The notes beneath the pieces are model-generated. The model was given only the letters and a program-made list of their open reading frames with translations, was not told where the DNA came from and made no database searches. From positions 1,039,001 through 1,103,000 of the forward strand of contig BSBK01000963.1 of assembly GCA_027943335.1 (NCBI GenBank): DNA of 64,000 nt, read 5' to 3'. The number at the start of each line of letters is the position of its first letter. The first letter of the stretch is position 1. This stretch comes from Chamaecyparis obtusa (Eukaryota > Streptophyta > Pinopsida > Cupressales > Cupressaceae). The position numbers were made by a program, and so were the translations under genes. This document shows, piece after piece, positions 25,092 through 37,968 of the stretch.

Positions 25092-26322
25092 GAAATACAC
25101 TTGATGATGAGATCATTATCATGGTTTATTTGTGTTCATCATTTTTATATAAGTTGACCTCCGTAGGGGAGTATGTGATATGGACCATGGAGGTGCGAAT
25201 ATTGAAGCTGAAGATTATGATCCCATGGAAGATGACGATGATGCGCTAGATGATGGTACTAATACATTGATCCATGACAGATTTGGTATTCACGCAACTG
25301 ATGATGATGATTAGGATGATGTTTATGTCATCCATGATATACCTCTACTTGAGAAGGTAGCCACACCCCTTTACAAAGGCTCCCAAACAACTCTTCTCTC
25401 TACTATATTATTGTTGAACTTGATGGTTATGAATGGTTTATCCAACATAACAATGTCACGTATGCTAAGGTATGTCATATATGTCATTATAGTAATTAAA
25501 TGGTGAAATATGTACCATAAATATTATTAATATTAACAACTTATATTTTTTTCTATGGATTGATAGGCAAGTTCTTGTTACCACCATCAAATATTCTCCC
25601 TCACTCATACCGAGAATTATGTGTCACTATGAAAGATATTCGAATAGAGTATCAAACAATAAATGCTTGTCCCAATGATCATATTATTTATCATAAAGAA
25701 CATGAATTTGCAACAGAATGCCCTGAATGTCATATGAGTAGATATCGAACAGATCAAATAACAAAAAAGGTGTCTCACAAAGTTCTTTGTTACATCTCCA
25801 TTATACCATGTTTGCAAAGATTATTCAGGTGTAGTAGCTTAGCACAATTTATGGATTACCATGCACGCAATAGGAGTCAAGATGACATTATTTAAATTAT
25901 TTTGGATGGTTCTTTATTTAAGGACATAAAGGAAAAGTGGCCGCACTTTATCAAAGAACCTCAAAATCTCAAGGTGTTAGTGGCAGCGAACGATGTCAAT
26001 CCATTTGGAGAGGTAAGATCTGTTTACACTGTTTGGCCTATTTTTGTCATCAACAATAACATTTCTCCATGGATGTCAATAAAGAAGGAGCACATTATAT
26101 TGGCAATGATTGTTCTAGGTATTTGATCATTTAATATTTATCTGCATGTAATTATAAATCTTGTAGTAAAATGGTCACAATAATTATGTAATGTTGTTGT
26201 TCATTCAACTAGGTAAATACCAAGTTAAATATATGAATGTATATATTGAGCATCATATCGACGAGTTGGTGGAGTTATGAAAATGTGTCACTATGTATGA
26301 CATCTCTAGACCAATAGGAGAC

Positions 26323-27176
26323 TGATGCAGGAGCATCCTGGGTGTAAGAGCAATCTTGCATCACCCAAAAATATTTTTGTTTTTGTATTCAATAAGGGCT
26401 ATCTTGTGCATAGTTGCTGTTTATGGAAACTTGCTATTTTTAGTAAGTTGGTCTTACGATCTCAAAATATTCTAATTTTACATGTGGAGGTTCATCTCAG
26501 TCATATCAGCCTGCCAGCAAAGTTTCATGGCTAGATCAGGTCTAGTTTTGAAGATATTGAAGATTTTCGGTATTGGCAGCAGGGTACAGAAACTTCGAAC
26601 TCAGTTTTGAAGGCTTTAGAGGCCTCAGATGAGGTCAAAAATTTGGGTGATAGGCACTTTATGTTGGTTAAGCCTGTAGAGCGCTTCGTGGCATTTCCAG
26701 AATGGGGTTATAATAGCCAATCGGGTCAACGGGTGATGACTTATGGTCTTCAAAAATTGGGTCACCTGAAATGGCGAAAAATAATTTTTCTTCAAAATTT
26801 CTGTTTGGGTTTCAAAACTCATTTTGAGCCGACTTTGATGTAATAAATTGTAAAATAAAATAATTCTAAGTTTGGTCGGCCCTAAGGGCTAAATCTCTAG
26901 AACCTTCTCGGGAGGTGGAAATTGCCTATATGAAGAAGGCCCGTAGTGTTGTCTAGAGCAGTTCTGGGTAGTAGATCTGGGTATTGATTCGAGGCTTTGT
27001 CCTATCGAATATTGTAAGGGAATGCCCATGTGGCTTTGCATATTGTAATTCTAAAAGTTTATAATTCCACATTTGTGGAGATAATAAGAAGCCAATTTTC
27101 TATTCTTGCATATTATTGTTGTTGTTTCTCTATTTCTATTAAGTGTTTGTGGTATTAAGGGGAGCACCCTTCATCA
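26323..27176 (+). mobile_element. Solo LTR inserted in the transposase coding sequence
   Basis: The 854-bp block begins TGATGCAGGAGC and ends GCACCCTTCATCA, with TGATG/CATCA inverted ends. It is flanked by identical 5-bp duplications GAGAC at 26318-26322 and 27177-27181. Removing the block and one duplication restores an uninterrupted TNP2 frame across the site, which confirms the boundaries. A TATA-like CCTATATGAAG (about 26926) suggests plus orientation. There is no internal region, so this is a recombination remnant. The small ORFs inside it (26325-26534, 26607-26843) are not genes. Confidence 0.93.
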
Positions 27177-28316
27177 GAGACAAACAATTTCAATTCCATG
27201 CAATGCTTGTATGGACAATACATGATGCCCCATGGCTAACACATTTTTCTAGTATGTTATGGTGAATTCAAGTTGCACATGATAATTTTAAAAATAAAAA
27301 TTAACATATTTAATCCAATTGTATCATTACCTTGTAGGTCTTCAAACAAAGAGAAAATTTGCATCTCCAATTTGTGGTCCAAAAATGAAATCTCGGCATT
27401 CAAAAAGTTTGGGAAAGTAGGTGTTTGATGAGCATAGACAATTACTCTACAAAAATCATAACTATCGAATTACCGAAAAATATATTTTCAATGGGAAAGA
27501 AGAGACTACATCTAAGCCACGGAGAATGACACCTTGCTTATGGAAGGTGAAATATAATAGAATTAATCGTCAAGGTACTACCATTCTACTTAACGGTTTA
27601 TGTTTAGAATTTGTATATTTTTATTATTTTTATTTTTTTGATTATGTGATTGATGATCATAAATGTCATCAAAGAAACCCTACTAAGCACCTTCCAAAGG
27701 GAGTAAAGAGTTATCCCAGACAATTTAGTAGGTTGCCCTACTACGAGCAGCTGCAAATTGTGCATTTGTTTGATACTATGCATATTGGAAAAAATGTAAC
27801 AGAGACATTGTGGAAGATATTGGATGGAAGGCGTGACATAGAAAAAATTGTCAAAATTTGTAGCGACATTCATGAATCCAATCATACAATGAAAAATTTC
27901 ATTGAGTCAAATAGAAATGGAGAATAGATTAATACAAGTGCCCTTCCTTGGTTATTAACAAAACAACAAAGTGATGCCATAAAAGAAGTCGTACAAAAAA
28001 TTTGATTTGCCTAACAATTTGCTACAAACATAAGCAGTACCATATCAAAGAAAAGTGAATTTGGGCCAGGGTTGAAAATGCATGATTGGCATACCTTCAT
28101 CAAGGTAAGTCATGTTCTTTTGTATTTACAATATATTTGTAAACTGCATGTACTTCTCATTCTATTATATGAGAAAAGAATGACATTATTATTTTTATAA
28201 TTGTTGCAGTACGTGCTACCCCTATCTCTCCCAGATAACTTCAACAATAACATCAAACAAGTGATATATGATCTTGGAAAATGCATGAGGTAAGTAATGA
28301 TATCTGTTCAATTTGT

Positions 28317-28318
<2 letters not shown>

Positions 28319-28399
<81 letters not shown>
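28319..28399. repeat. (TA)n microsatellite in a transposase intron
   Basis: About 40 uninterrupted TA units in the intron between two C-terminal transposase exons. Confidence 0.97.
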
Positions 28400-28402
<3 letters not shown>

Positions 28403-29789
28403 AAAGTCTCGTGTTTATATATTTTTGTGTCTTAAATGTCTTGTAGGTGGTTGTCATCTAAAGAAATCTTAGAGAAGATATAAAATACTGGAAGAGAAGA
28501 ATTTTTCATCTAATATGTGAAATGCAAAAGTGTCTACCTTCAACCTTTTTCAATGCACAAGAACACTACCTCATACACTAAATTGAGGAGATTGAAATGT
28601 GTGGACTTGTACACAATCGGTCAATGTGGATGGTTGAGAGGCACCTGAAATTTTTGAAGGCTTTGATTCGGTAAAGAGCACGTCTTGAGAGTTCTATGAT
28701 GGAGGGATATATGGTATACTAGACTATGGTGTACGTTACTAAATATCTTCCTAAGCTTGCAGAAAAGATCCATATAGATCACATTTGGGATCTCGACACC
28801 ATTAGAAAATTCAAAGGGGAGTACTTGGTGGGGAAAGGTAGAATGAAGAAAGTGAGAGGTAATAAATTATAAGATGTTATTGTAGCTGTTAATTAATTCT
28901 TAATCTTCAAAATTAATCAGTTGTAAGTAGTCTATTTATTTTTTGTATAGCTGCTCAAGAGAGGGATGCAATACATTTGTATATTGCAAACAATCAAGAT
29001 TTGATGATGAAATAGATTGAATGATGTCATCATTTAGGTCGCAGATTAACATGAGAAGTTGTGTCTTCATTGGTTAATGAAGCTCATCATAACGGAGATC
29101 CAAATGTTACGCAAAGGGAAATAGATTTAGCACATGGTTTAAGATATTTTCAGGTATGTATAAATTTGTTAATCACTCATATGTTTATGAACTCTCGATG
29201 CATTAATTTATACATGTTTTACATATTTTTGCAGGTCAAAAACACAAGGCTATGTTTTGCAATGGTCATAAATTTTGCATCAAAAAGTTGGATGACACAA
29301 AGAAAACTTGTGATTCTGGGATAAGTGCAGTCTTTCAAGTGACTAATATTTCATCTAGAAATGACTTACATCCTCAAGAGTTTGAAAATTGATACTATGA
29401 CATTTTGGATGATATACTTGAGTGTGACTTTAATTCCTTCAGATTAGTTCTCTTCATTGTCAGATGGTATAGGCTACGACTTAATCAAAATGATCCTGAT
29501 AGAACTATTATTGAACATGATAATAGATTTCTAATGATTAATACAAGGTGGTTTGAGCCAGTTGGGGATGAACCCTATGTTCTTCCAAGCCAATGTGAGC
29601 AGGTATTTTACTCAGAGGTTCCACATAAATTGAGTTGGTCGTTTGTTGTTAGACATGATAGAAGATAAAGGCTAATGAGGTATAATGCGATGGAAGAAGA
29701 AGATTGTGAACAACTAGAAGATGATGTAGATGGTGATCATGAACAACAGTTAGTCGATGATGTTCCTGATGCAACTTTTCTTGAAGAAG

Positions 29790-29826
29790 AAGATGATGAT
29801 GATGATGATGCTACCGATGATGCTAC

Positions 29827-29880
<54 letters not shown>

Positions 29881-29892
29881 CGATGACGATGA
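29790..29892 (+). repeat. (GAT)n repeat coding for a poly-Asp tail
   Basis: In-frame GAT/GAC codons, broken by two GCTAC(C/T) segments, encode runs of Asp with two ATDD insertions near the transposase C-terminus. The tail ends at the TAG at 29947-29949. Confidence 0.92.
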
Positions 29893-30283
29893 CAAAGACA
29901 ATGATAGTGGTGGTGATGATGTCGATGTCAACGATAATCATGGTGATTAGTTGAATGAAGAAGAAGATGAATGACATGAATGAAATGTGCAGTTACGTGA
30001 TCACTGCTTAATCTATTTAATATTGATTTCTTGATAGAAATGTGCAGTTATGCAATCACTACTTAATCTAATTAATTCATGATGTACTTACTATGGGATG
30101 CTTATGGTTTTTAATGTACTTACTATGTGGTTTTGAGTATATGTATCATGAATTTTTTAGCTAACATTAGATAATTAAATTACATATGTAGGTACCTAGA
30201 ATCCTTCACGAGTATCCCACATAGTCTCATGGATCGACAAGTATAAGTCAATACACCGTATAGAGATTAATGTATTTCACAAT

Positions 30284-31060
30284 TTGCAAAATTTCTCACA
30301 TTACTTGCTATCTCTCCCATTTGATGGAGTGCAGGTAGCAGCAAATAGGTATTTTTCAGATGTGTATTTCTCGAGCGAAGAAAGTGAGTCATCTAGTATG
30401 TCTAAATTAGGAAGATCAACTAGAGGTCAAAAAACTAGAAGGAAATTCAATAAATGCATGAAATTTTTCCTTTCTCAAGGGGGGTCATATTCTTATGATG
30501 ATGAGAGAAAAGGTGACATTGAGGTGCCCTCTAGGTACCAAAATCTATAGAAACAATGGATCCCCAAGGAACTTCCTCCAATAAACATTGATTTTAGTGT
30601 TAAAGGCAAGATATATCATATTGCACCATTGTCAATACATGGTTTGGGCCTATTTTCCATGGATGGCATAAAGGTCTCTTACAAAAAAGTTGTTGAATTG
30701 ATGGAGTATGTTGGACCTTGTTACAATTACAAAATTTAGATGCGAATTGTTCAATATAAAAAAAGTATGCATAGGTATGCACTCTCGGAAAATTATATTC
30801 AACAAAAAGACAATGAGAAAAGTAAAAAAGTGGCTATATACATTGACGAAAGGCCAAAAGCATCAGGGAATATTGTAATTTTTATAAATAGCATGCGACC
30901 TCTGTCAACTATTAAGCAACCCAATTGCATATTTGAGGCGTGCAAGAGAAATCATGTATTTGTATGTGCGATAAAATCAATAAGTGCAGGGGAAGAGCTG
31001 CTTATTGATTACAATTTGAACCGCATAGATACAAACAATGTCACTATCATTAGGGTGTAG
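30284..31060 (+). pseudogene. SET-domain (lysine methyltransferase-like) relic inside the CACTA element
   Basis: SET domains transfer methyl groups from S-adenosylmethionine to lysines, usually on histones. One plus-strand frame runs to the TAG at 31058 with only two earlier stops (TAG 30548-30550 and TAG 30737-30739). A Ser/Arg/Lys-rich lead comes first. The SET core follows: IHGLGLF at about 30635 (GxG motif), ELMEYVGPCYNY, a long insert, GNIVIFINS at about 30868, then QPNC at about 30918 and AGEELLIDYN at about 30985-31015. The usual NHSCxPN reads as NSMRPLSTIKQPNC. Asn, Cys and the GEEL-DY residues needed for cofactor binding and catalysis are kept. The start is unclear: the frame opens at TTG, and a splice acceptor (GTGCAG, about 30334) is a better candidate. 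It lies between the transposase and the TNPA-like gene on the same strand. Confidence 0.8.
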
Positions 31061-31214
31061 GTACATACTATGTACCAATAAATAATTGAGTTTTTTTGCC
31101 AACCACATTTAGAGAGTCTCCTCACCATCCACCTAATCTCCATCATCATCTTCTAATGAAATTTATTAATGTATTCATTTCTAATTATTGGTTAACTTTA
31201 AATAATAACACAGG

Positions 31215-33701
31215 ACCACAATATGAAGCAACCACATAGAGGGGACAATGATGATCGTGCATGCACTTATTCCCAATAGGTAAACCTCTTTGTTATTGTA
31301 CTACAAATTAGATAGAAGCAAAATGTTAAATAAAGTTTTTTATTATATTCTTTTCATCACTATTTCAGATTAATTTTAACAGTGTTAGTAATATTTTTGT
31401 CACAAACAAGTGGTCAATAGAGAAAGGGAAAGGAACCTGCAGTCTCTGAAGAGGATTCCTTTGACGAGGACCTAGTTGTTAATTTGGCTAGTTGTGATGA
31501 GTTGGCCTCTGCATTTAAAATATGCCTCCACAAAATTGGAAAAAGATTGGCTGAATTGGCATCTATATTCTCTCCCACTCTTGAGTCACAAAAGAGTGAA
31601 ACTAAACTGATGCGCCTATCTCAAAATTACAGAGTAAGTATTAAAATAATTTTTAATTATAACAAAAGTTCAATAATATTTTTTATGTTATAGTAGTCTT
31701 TTATGTCATTAAAAAATAAGCGAATGTGTTGCTTTTACAACCTTTTTTTGGTAATTTTGATCCTCATGGCCATGATGAGGGTACTGCGGTTGGTTCAGGT
31801 AGATCACATGTTAGACTATATTTTTTTTTTACTCTCTAACAATATTGTCCATGCTAATCACTAGTTTTATTATGCTCTAACAATCTTATTCTTCAACACA
31901 TGTCAATGATCATTTACTATCGCCACCTCATGTGATGGTTGGCTCAGATGTAATGCGTCCTACAATGTCGGCAACACATAGCATGGCCATAGATGCCATG
32001 ACACCACCTACTCATACACAAATTTTATTATCTCTATTATTATATATATGTTTATCTCCTTTGAAGTGTTCTTTCTTAGGGCCATTTTGTAATGGATTCA
32101 ATTTATACAACAGAGGATGCAACACTTGATGATGATTTTCCTAGATGTACTAATATTCCTAGTATGGGAATGGTGAAGGATTGCATATTTCTTGTGAGCG
32201 AAGAAGAAGGAGTTCCCTTGAAAATAGCAAAACTTCCAAGTACTTTAAAGATTGGACCTTTCTTTTACTATACAATCATATGTTAATCACACCTTGCATT
32301 CAATATGAGAATCTTACATCTATTGTATTCTTATTTTATACTATTATATCCTTCGACTAATGATCCTATGATTATTTTGTAGGGAATGATGTTTTTTATA
32401 GTAAACTTAATGACGAGTGTTTGCAAATATTCGAGCCCACCATCTATACAAGGTGGAACATCATATCCGAACTAAAACCCCAATCCACTATTTTGATTTC
32501 ATATCATTGCTAGGATAGTTATCATTACATCCATTTTTTAATCTAACACTGTGTTCTTTCTTAAAAGGTGGAAAACCCAAAATCAAAAGTTAAAGGATGA
32601 TCTCATAAAGAGTATGACAAATTTTTTTTGACCTCGTGCATTTGATAAGGGTAAGCTCCTTCAAAGAGCCAGGTTATGTTTGAGGTATATTAGGGACCAG
32701 TACAATTGTACATTAACCAAAAACCTGAATTACCACCGCCCCCCTTGCATTCCTAATAAAGAGTGGAAATCTCTTATTCTAGATGCAAATGAGAAAATTG
32801 AAATTAAAAAAGGAAATACACCACTAGAGAATAGAAGAAGGTATGTGATACTGTTAAGAATGTAATTGTCTACTAAAAACTCTTCATATTTATATGAACT
32901 AACATATTTCAATCTCTTCATAGATTGCCTGACACATCAAAGGCAATAAAGGCAAGACTACAAAAGCACAAGCAACACAAGCTAGGCTCTAGTGGTTATT
33001 TGAAACTTGCTGCACAATTTCTAAGTGTTAATATTGTCATAATTGAATGAGGAAAAATACAATCTGTAGATAGCTTTTAACACTGAAAATAATTTTTTGA
33101 TCTTTATAATATTTATTTATAATTTGAAATATTTTTTTGTTTTGATGAAACAATAAAATAAAATTTGATAATACCAAGCAAAAATGCAGGGCACAGAGTT
33201 CAATGTATGTCTCACAAAAGAAGACAAGAGAATTGGCTTCCAACAAGGCTATAAAGTTGTGGCAGAAAGAATAAGAAGTGTAGAAGGTTCTACTGATGGA
33301 TCTATCATGGTAAGTAAGCTAAATAGATGATATTTCAAATTTAATTATTTACCAATTAGTTTATTTGATGTTAAGTTCCAACATAAAGTGAGTAAATTTT
33401 TTTTAAGTAAGAAAACAATGATAACATGAATGCGTACGAAATTGAAATGCAGCCTACCGATTCTTTCCGTACACAACTTATGCATGCTGATGACAATGAG
33501 GATGTGCATCACAGTAATACAAGTAAACATCTTAAATTGATTGGTGTAGTAATACAAATTTAATTGCAATTGGTGTTTGGATTAATGAAACAATTTGTAT
33601 TGCAGTTGTAGAGAGTGTAGAGGCCGCTGTTAATGAGCATGTTGAGGTTGAGGCCGAGGCCAAACAAACTGACCTTGATGTTGATGATGTGACTAGATTA
33701 G
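31215..33701 (+). pseudogene. TNPA-like second gene of the CACTA element, 5' part
   Basis: Several short coding-like exons with GT/AG edges follow each other on the plus strand. The first (about 31425-31632) is acidic (SEEDSFDEDLVV) and then helical. Another is at about 32092-32290 (DDDFPRCTNIPSMG). A third (about 32640-32840, continuing 32925-33050) has the look of plant Ptta/En/Spm proteins: a tryptophan-centred NKEWKSLI followed by KHKQHKLGSSGYLKLAAQF. Exons near 33190-33310 (GTEFNVCLTKEDKRIGFQQGYKV), 33450-33520 and 33607-33701 (Glu/Val-rich) complete it. TNPA-type proteins bind subterminal repeats to assist transposition. Stops in places make it a relic; exon limits are approximate. Confidence 0.6.
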
Positions 33702-33772
33702 GTAAAGTGCTATTCGATTATGGCCTGTAAAGTACTGGAATACTTTAAAATATTTTTAATGTTTTTAATTAT

Positions 33773-36488
33773 TTTTATACACTAAGTTTTCTCCCTTGTC
33801 TCAAGCTCTCGTAGTCTTGATAACCTCGTATAACATGGGAATCATCTCTAGGTGTCGGACCTATGCTAACTGAGATGAGACCTCCAGGTTCTAGGCTGGT
33901 TCCTCTTGGATAATCACCTTAATTTTCTTCTAGACATGAAAGTAAATCTTTTGAGGGAAAGGGATAGAAGGAATGCTTGAAAGAGAAATGACTAAAAGAA
34001 AACTATGCTACTAGGTGATACACCGAAAGTATGGTATGAATTATAGTATAAAAGATGAAATCAATGAATAGACTTAGGCCTAGGTGATCACAACTCACTG
34101 AATAGGTTTGCATAAGTACTTCATAGAAGGGTCTGTAGATAAAAAGAGTTATTCAGGGAAAGAGAGATTCTTTCACAAACAATAACACCCCTTGGAATTA
34201 GACAACAATCTATGACCTACAAACACATTCACCTCTGCAACCAAGTATAGGAATGAGACAAGATATTTAAGGGGTTAAAGTATACCCACAAAAGCACTCA
34301 CATCAAATCATCCATAATGATACACAAAATTGCAGAAAGAAAGAGGGATCAAGAATCTTAAGATATCACTGAGAAATATGTAAATACTGCATTCATTAAG
34401 AAATAACTCACACAAGAGGGCATAGGGACATGAAGAATGTCACAAAAACACCTTCAATATATGAATTATCAATGGGAGGATACAGAATGTAGAAAACCAA
34501 AGGACAGAAAGATGTCACAGATAGCTTTCCAAGAAAGAGACTTTTTTCTCTTTACCAAAATGTGAACTCTGAGCTCTAAAGCTCTCAAAAAATAATATAT
34601 ACATCTCCTCTTGCATGCAGGCAGGAGCAAAAATCTAATTAGGGTTACATAAATTTTCATATAATAATCCAACCCCAATTCTAGCAAATTTGACCATAAA
34701 TGCACATGAAAATATCCTAGCTGATCAGATATCTATGTTTGCATGTCCATTTCATGTTTATACCTGCAAAAATCCAACCGCCATGATCCACCTACCTACC
34801 TGCAACTTGGGCTTGCCATAACTGTTAAAATTTGATATTTTGAGATATTTGAATTTAAAAAATGATAAAATGGTCACAGGTGGCGCTGTCAAACTTTAAT
34901 CCAACTTTAAAACGCAGCCGTTAGATCCTTCTTTTTACCCGGGCTCGGCATTTGACTACAAAAACCAACTCGGCATTTACCTCAGGTTCCAATTTTCCTT
35001 CAGTCACAGAATCATTTAAACTTTTAGTTGACCCCAGTTAACTCTGGCAAACAAGAAGATAACCTTTAGTCACTGATTCATAGAAAACTTTACTATCCTT
35101 GGGCCCAGAACTACCACATGTCATTCTTTTATTCGCCCTTGATTGCTCTGTAGGCATACACCTCGGCAACCTCTGACATCGGTCTCACTAAAGACAAGAT
35201 TCTGATCCAATGGTGGGTGCATGATCTCATGGCCCCTGAATATTCCTTTAGATCATGTGCTAGCCGCTGATCTCTTTAAACCGGAACCCCTTTTGACAAA
35301 CAGACCCACCTGGAAATCTTTGTTAGCACATGACAACCAATCAAATTCGAGCATGTCAACATCAATTTTCAGAGGACCCACCTAGCATAGGCACCGAGAA
35401 ATAAAGTAAAATTGATGGTCAGTCGCATGATCACATGCTCTGACACAAAGCCTCGTGAACATATGCCAACCGTAGATTTCCTGCAGGTTTTAGAGCCTTT
35501 TGAAATGCTGGAAACCTGGTCTGACTGACACACTGCCGAATCATCACCATGTGGACCAATGAGAAGCTTTCATTCATGTACACATAGCAGTGGACCCGCC
35601 AGGCATGAAGATTTATGTCACCAAGGAGAATTAATGGTTATCTTATAATCACATACATCTAACACATTTCATGAGAACACACACCAGTTGTAGATTTCCA
35701 AGCTTTTGACATCCCTGGGCCCGCTGACAAAGATACAAGTCATCATCCCTCGACCAATAACAAGCCTCCAAGTAGGACACCATGGTAGTGGACCCACAAT
35801 AGCTTGAAGCACTGAGAAAAGGGAAGATCGACGGTTGTCGTAAGATCGCGAGGCTCTGACAGACCCTATGAGATCTTACGATAATCATTGATCTCATCAA
35901 CTGGGAGCCCACTGAAATCACTCAACCCCGAAAGTCTTAGTGAATGCATGCCCAATGGAAATTCAATCAGTTGCTTAATAGAATTCTTAACCTCAGTTAA
36001 GTCTGAAGAATACGCGAACAAGGCATTCACTGAATCACTAAACCAAAAGTCTAACCTAGGGTTTTAGTTAGCAAATGCCTGACTGAAGGCAATCCGTGAA
36101 GTCGTTGAATTTTTAGAAGCTTCACCATTTTATCTCGTGACTAAGAAAAACACTGTAGTCACCAGTTTGCCAAAAGGAAAAGGTAACCACCGAAAGAATA
36201 AGAGAACTAGTGACCGAAGGGAGAATTACGTACATGGGAATTGGGACTTTTAAGTTGCTGAAAAAGTAACATGAAAATAGAATGAGGGGCCTAGGGTTGC
36301 AGGGTTACTTCTTGGCAACAACTACTTTTTGAATTTTTTAACTACAGACCAAGGAATTAGAAAATTTGTAGAGGCCAGAGAACAGGGCATAAGATCATAA
36401 AAAATTCAGGGATTCTTGGCAAGATAAAAAAAGAGACCTAGGGATGGATTTTAGCTAAATTTGCATGCATATAAAAATTAGGGTAACA
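33773..36488 (-). repeat. 3' LTR of the gypsy element
   Basis: It runs TTTTATACACTAAG ... AGGGTAACA on the plus strand and aligns along its whole length with 42975-45689. The outer TG has become TT. By eye the two LTRs differ at several percent of positions, mostly C/T and G/A, plus a few indels (for example about 28 bp present only in the other copy near 44080). No genes: the open frames inside are spurious. Confidence 0.94.
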
Positions 36489-36714
36489 TTTTGGCAATTT
36501 CTGCTAGATGACAGCCTGCTAGACATGTAAAACCAGTGGCCTTGACATAATTCATTGGGCATGGGGTCATTCTGAGGAACACAAAACTTGACAGAGAGAC
36601 AAAACTAAACACGGGAAGACACACTTGTGCACATGCACTTCTTGAAAAGTAGGAAACTAACCTAGAAAATAGGAACAAAGTAGGAAAGCATTTTTACAAA
36701 ATTTACAGAGAGGG

Positions 36715-37968
36715 ATTAACCTCAAAGTAGGGCTTCAGGTGGAAACCATTCACTGAGATAGGCAAGGGAACTCCTTCCATATTTGATAGTTGAAAAGCAT
36801 TGGATCCCTTGCACTCTGTTATAACAAATGGTCCACCCCAAAATGAATCAAATTTTGTATGTCTACCAGGTCTGGATCTGAACTCATCCCACTTGAGGAC
36901 TACATCCCCAACCTTGAAATTTATGATCCTGGCTCTTTTATCAAAGCTTCTCTTTGTCTGAATCTAGTGGAACTCCATATCTTTCATAGATTTGTCTTTG
37001 TTTTCCTCTAACTCCATCAACTAAGCATGGCTGATCTACAAGGGATCCTCCTCTTCAAATAAGGCATATTGAGTAGCCAAGTCCAGAGCTGGCAATTCAA
37101 CTAAGATAGACAACTTGGCCTCTCTGTCATACACTAACACATAAGGAGAATTACCAATAATCTTCTTTGGAGTGATTCTGTCTAACCATAATGCAGACCT
37201 GAGCTTAGTATGCCAATCCCTCTGATTGTCTTGCAGAGTCTTCTTGATTATGTTAATCAAATTTTTATTTGTTGATTTAGCTAAGCCATTGCCTTGGGGG
37301 TAGTAATTTGAGTTAGTATTCAGATAAATGCCATTCTTGACTGCCCACTCTGAGACTTTGAGGCCTATGAATGCCAATGCATTATTTAAAATGATGGAAT
37401 CAAGAGTGCCAAACCTATGAACTATATCATCATAAAAACCTAGGACAACACTCTCATTTGCTTCTTTTAATGCAACTAGCTCTATCCATCTGGTGAAGTA
37501 ATTTGTTGTAGTAATTATCCATTTGTGGCCTGCACTAGATGGAGGATTGATCATTCCAATAAAGTCTATACCCCATTTCATGAAGGGTTGCTTTGTTCTG
37601 ATTGGCTGTAGGGGCAAGGCTGCAAGCCTTTCTTTTCCTGCAAACATGGCACATTCGATGCATTTTCTGATATAATCATGACTATCTTTAAAGATAGATG
37701 GCCAATAGTATCCAGCCCTCATGATTTTAAAAGCAGTAGTCCTAGGAGAAAAGTGACCTCCAGAAGGTCCATCATGAAACTCAAATAGGACATCAACTAT
37801 CTTTTGTGAATCTATGCATCTCAAAAGGACATCATTGTGATCCTTTCTAAAAATAACTTCATCAATCAGCACAAAAGGAATAGATTGCAATCTATAATAC
37901 CTTCTTTTTGTTGAATCTAGATCTGCAAGACATTGCCCTGTCTTCAAGTAATTGACCATATTAGGCAA
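36715..37968 (-). pseudogene. Gypsy integrase with altered catalytic triad
   Basis: The open frame 37968-37036 covers the HHCC zinc finger (FHDGPSGGH, then CIECAMF) and the catalytic core. The C-terminal part continues, frameshifted, to about 36715, with HTKFDSFWGGPFVI (GPY/F-type motif). The first catalytic Asp is present in WGIDFIG. The second position reads SIILNNALAF, so Asp is Asn. The third reads NGLAKSTNK, so Glu is Lys. Both are single G-to-A-type changes on the coding strand. Without the triad it could not join DNA ends, although this copy clearly integrated before it decayed. Confidence 0.93.

Larger units (their letters stand above)
24764..29949 (+). pseudogene. TNP2-type CACTA transposase, interrupted and decayed
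   Basis: This encoded the transposase that cuts and moves the element. Exon 1 (24764-24967) holds the transposase-associated domain with CYCPCNICKG. Exons from about 25150 to 25469 and 25567 to 26118 carry the TNP2 core (ATPLYKGS; INACPNDHIIYHKEHEFATE; SLAQFMDYHARNRSQDD; NPFGEVRSVYTVWP). The core resumes at 26213 (VTMYDISRPIG), is interrupted by a solo LTR, and continues past 27182 (LVWTIHDAP; CGPKMKSRHS; PYYEQLQIVHLFDTMHIGKNV). A DUF4218-like part follows (about 28470-28850; RMWMVERHLKFLKALIR-like, EGYMVY), then DUF4216 (about 29235-29668; YVLPSQCEQVFYSEVP). The C-terminus is a poly-Asp tail. Introns have GT/AG edges. In-frame stops are seen at about 25313, 25893, 26278, 27418 and elsewhere. 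Confidence 0.92.

Noticed and set aside
26325..26843. ORFs inside the solo LTR
   Set aside because: Non-coding LTR sequence with exact insertion boundaries; no motif in the frames.
28281..28472. 63-codon ORF of alternating Ile-Tyr
   Set aside because: It is a translation of the (TA)n microsatellite in a transposase intron.
29737..29977. Poly-Ser, poly-Ile and poly-Met ORFs
   Set aside because: Other-frame readings of the GAT repeat that encodes the poly-Asp tail.
35649..36678. ORFs on the minus strand around 35649-35921 and 36478-36678
   Set aside because: The first lies within the gypsy 3' LTR and is mirrored by 44924-45115 in the other LTR. The second is in the short gap between integrase and LTR and has no domain.
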